In this document: positions 21,990 through 22,055 of the stretch, piece after piece | Numbering within the stretch: the stretch's first letter is position 1 | Layout of the letters: each line of letters starts with the position of its first letter | NCBI GenBank assembly: GCA_964472195.1 | Contig: CAYYJH010000049.1 | Coordinates: 1-22,055 of the forward strand | Source: BS750m-G4 sp964472195 | Lineage (GTDB): Bacteria > Bacteroidota > Ignavibacteria > Tepidaquicellales > Tepidaquicellaceae | DNA length: 22,055 nt | Reading direction: 5' to 3' | Position numbers and translations under genes: made by a program | The notes under the pieces: model-generated | What the model was told of the DNA's origin: nothing | Databases searched by the model: none | What the model saw: the letters and a program-made list of their open reading frames with translations, nothing else

Positions 21990-22055
21990 ATCTGTTTTTG
22001 CAATGTGTGAATATACAAAACAGTATTTTCAAATAAAATGAACATAAGGGAAATG

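Overview
The window looks like chromosomal DNA of a low-GC, Gram-negative-type bacterium of the Bacteroidota/Chlorobiota group, most likely an Ignavibacteria-like lineage. The evidence is a secreted protein ending in a type IX secretion sorting domain with the NYPNPFNP motif, several SpI/SpII signal peptides, a GT9 heptosyltransferase-like enzyme, a Bacteroidota-type promoter (TAnnTTTG at -7), and weak or absent Shine-Dalgarno sites. Several genes appear to start with TTG or GTG. It is a mostly housekeeping region. I see no integrase, transposase, CRISPR array, phage genes or toxin-antitoxin pair.

Layout. 1-2691 is a uvrA gene cut by the left edge, followed on the same strand by two small genes (a DUF6132-like membrane protein and an acidic hypothetical) and a T9SS-sorted secreted protein. 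A second, complete uvrA paralogue points back at them on the minus strand, and a bidirectional terminator lies between the two groups. A tRNA-Glu(TTC) follows. Next comes an iron-sulfur block: a minus-strand polyferredoxin-like protein diverges from an Rrf2/IscR-type regulator, cysteine desulfurase and A-type Fe-S carrier. Fe/Mn superoxide dismutase and a lipoprotein come next, then a second lipoprotein, a GT9 glycosyltransferase, a DUF3108 protein and QueE. The right part is all minus strand: scpA-scpB-rluB, then lysS, a cysteine synthase/CBS-type enzyme and a PAP2 phosphatase that meets queE tail to tail.

How the genes work together. The most coherent unit is the Fe-S block. The 224-bp divergent promoter carries an exact FNR-type palindrome (TTGAT-TTAA-ATCAA) placed at about -42 from a Bacteroidota-type promoter for the ferredoxin gene. 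It also carries an exact match to the core of the IscR type-1 site (GACTRWWWYAGTC) just in front of the Rrf2 gene. This suggests joint control by oxygen/redox state and Fe-S demand, with superoxide dismutase next door. ScpA, ScpB and RluB form a tight operon in an arrangement common across bacteria.

I did not find a clearly undescribed multi-gene system. The best leads are the dual-operator Fe-S promoter, a QueE with unusual radical-SAM cysteine spacing, and a degenerate GTG/CTT-rich intergenic phrase in three copies, two of which are inverted around a perfect 20-bp palindrome.
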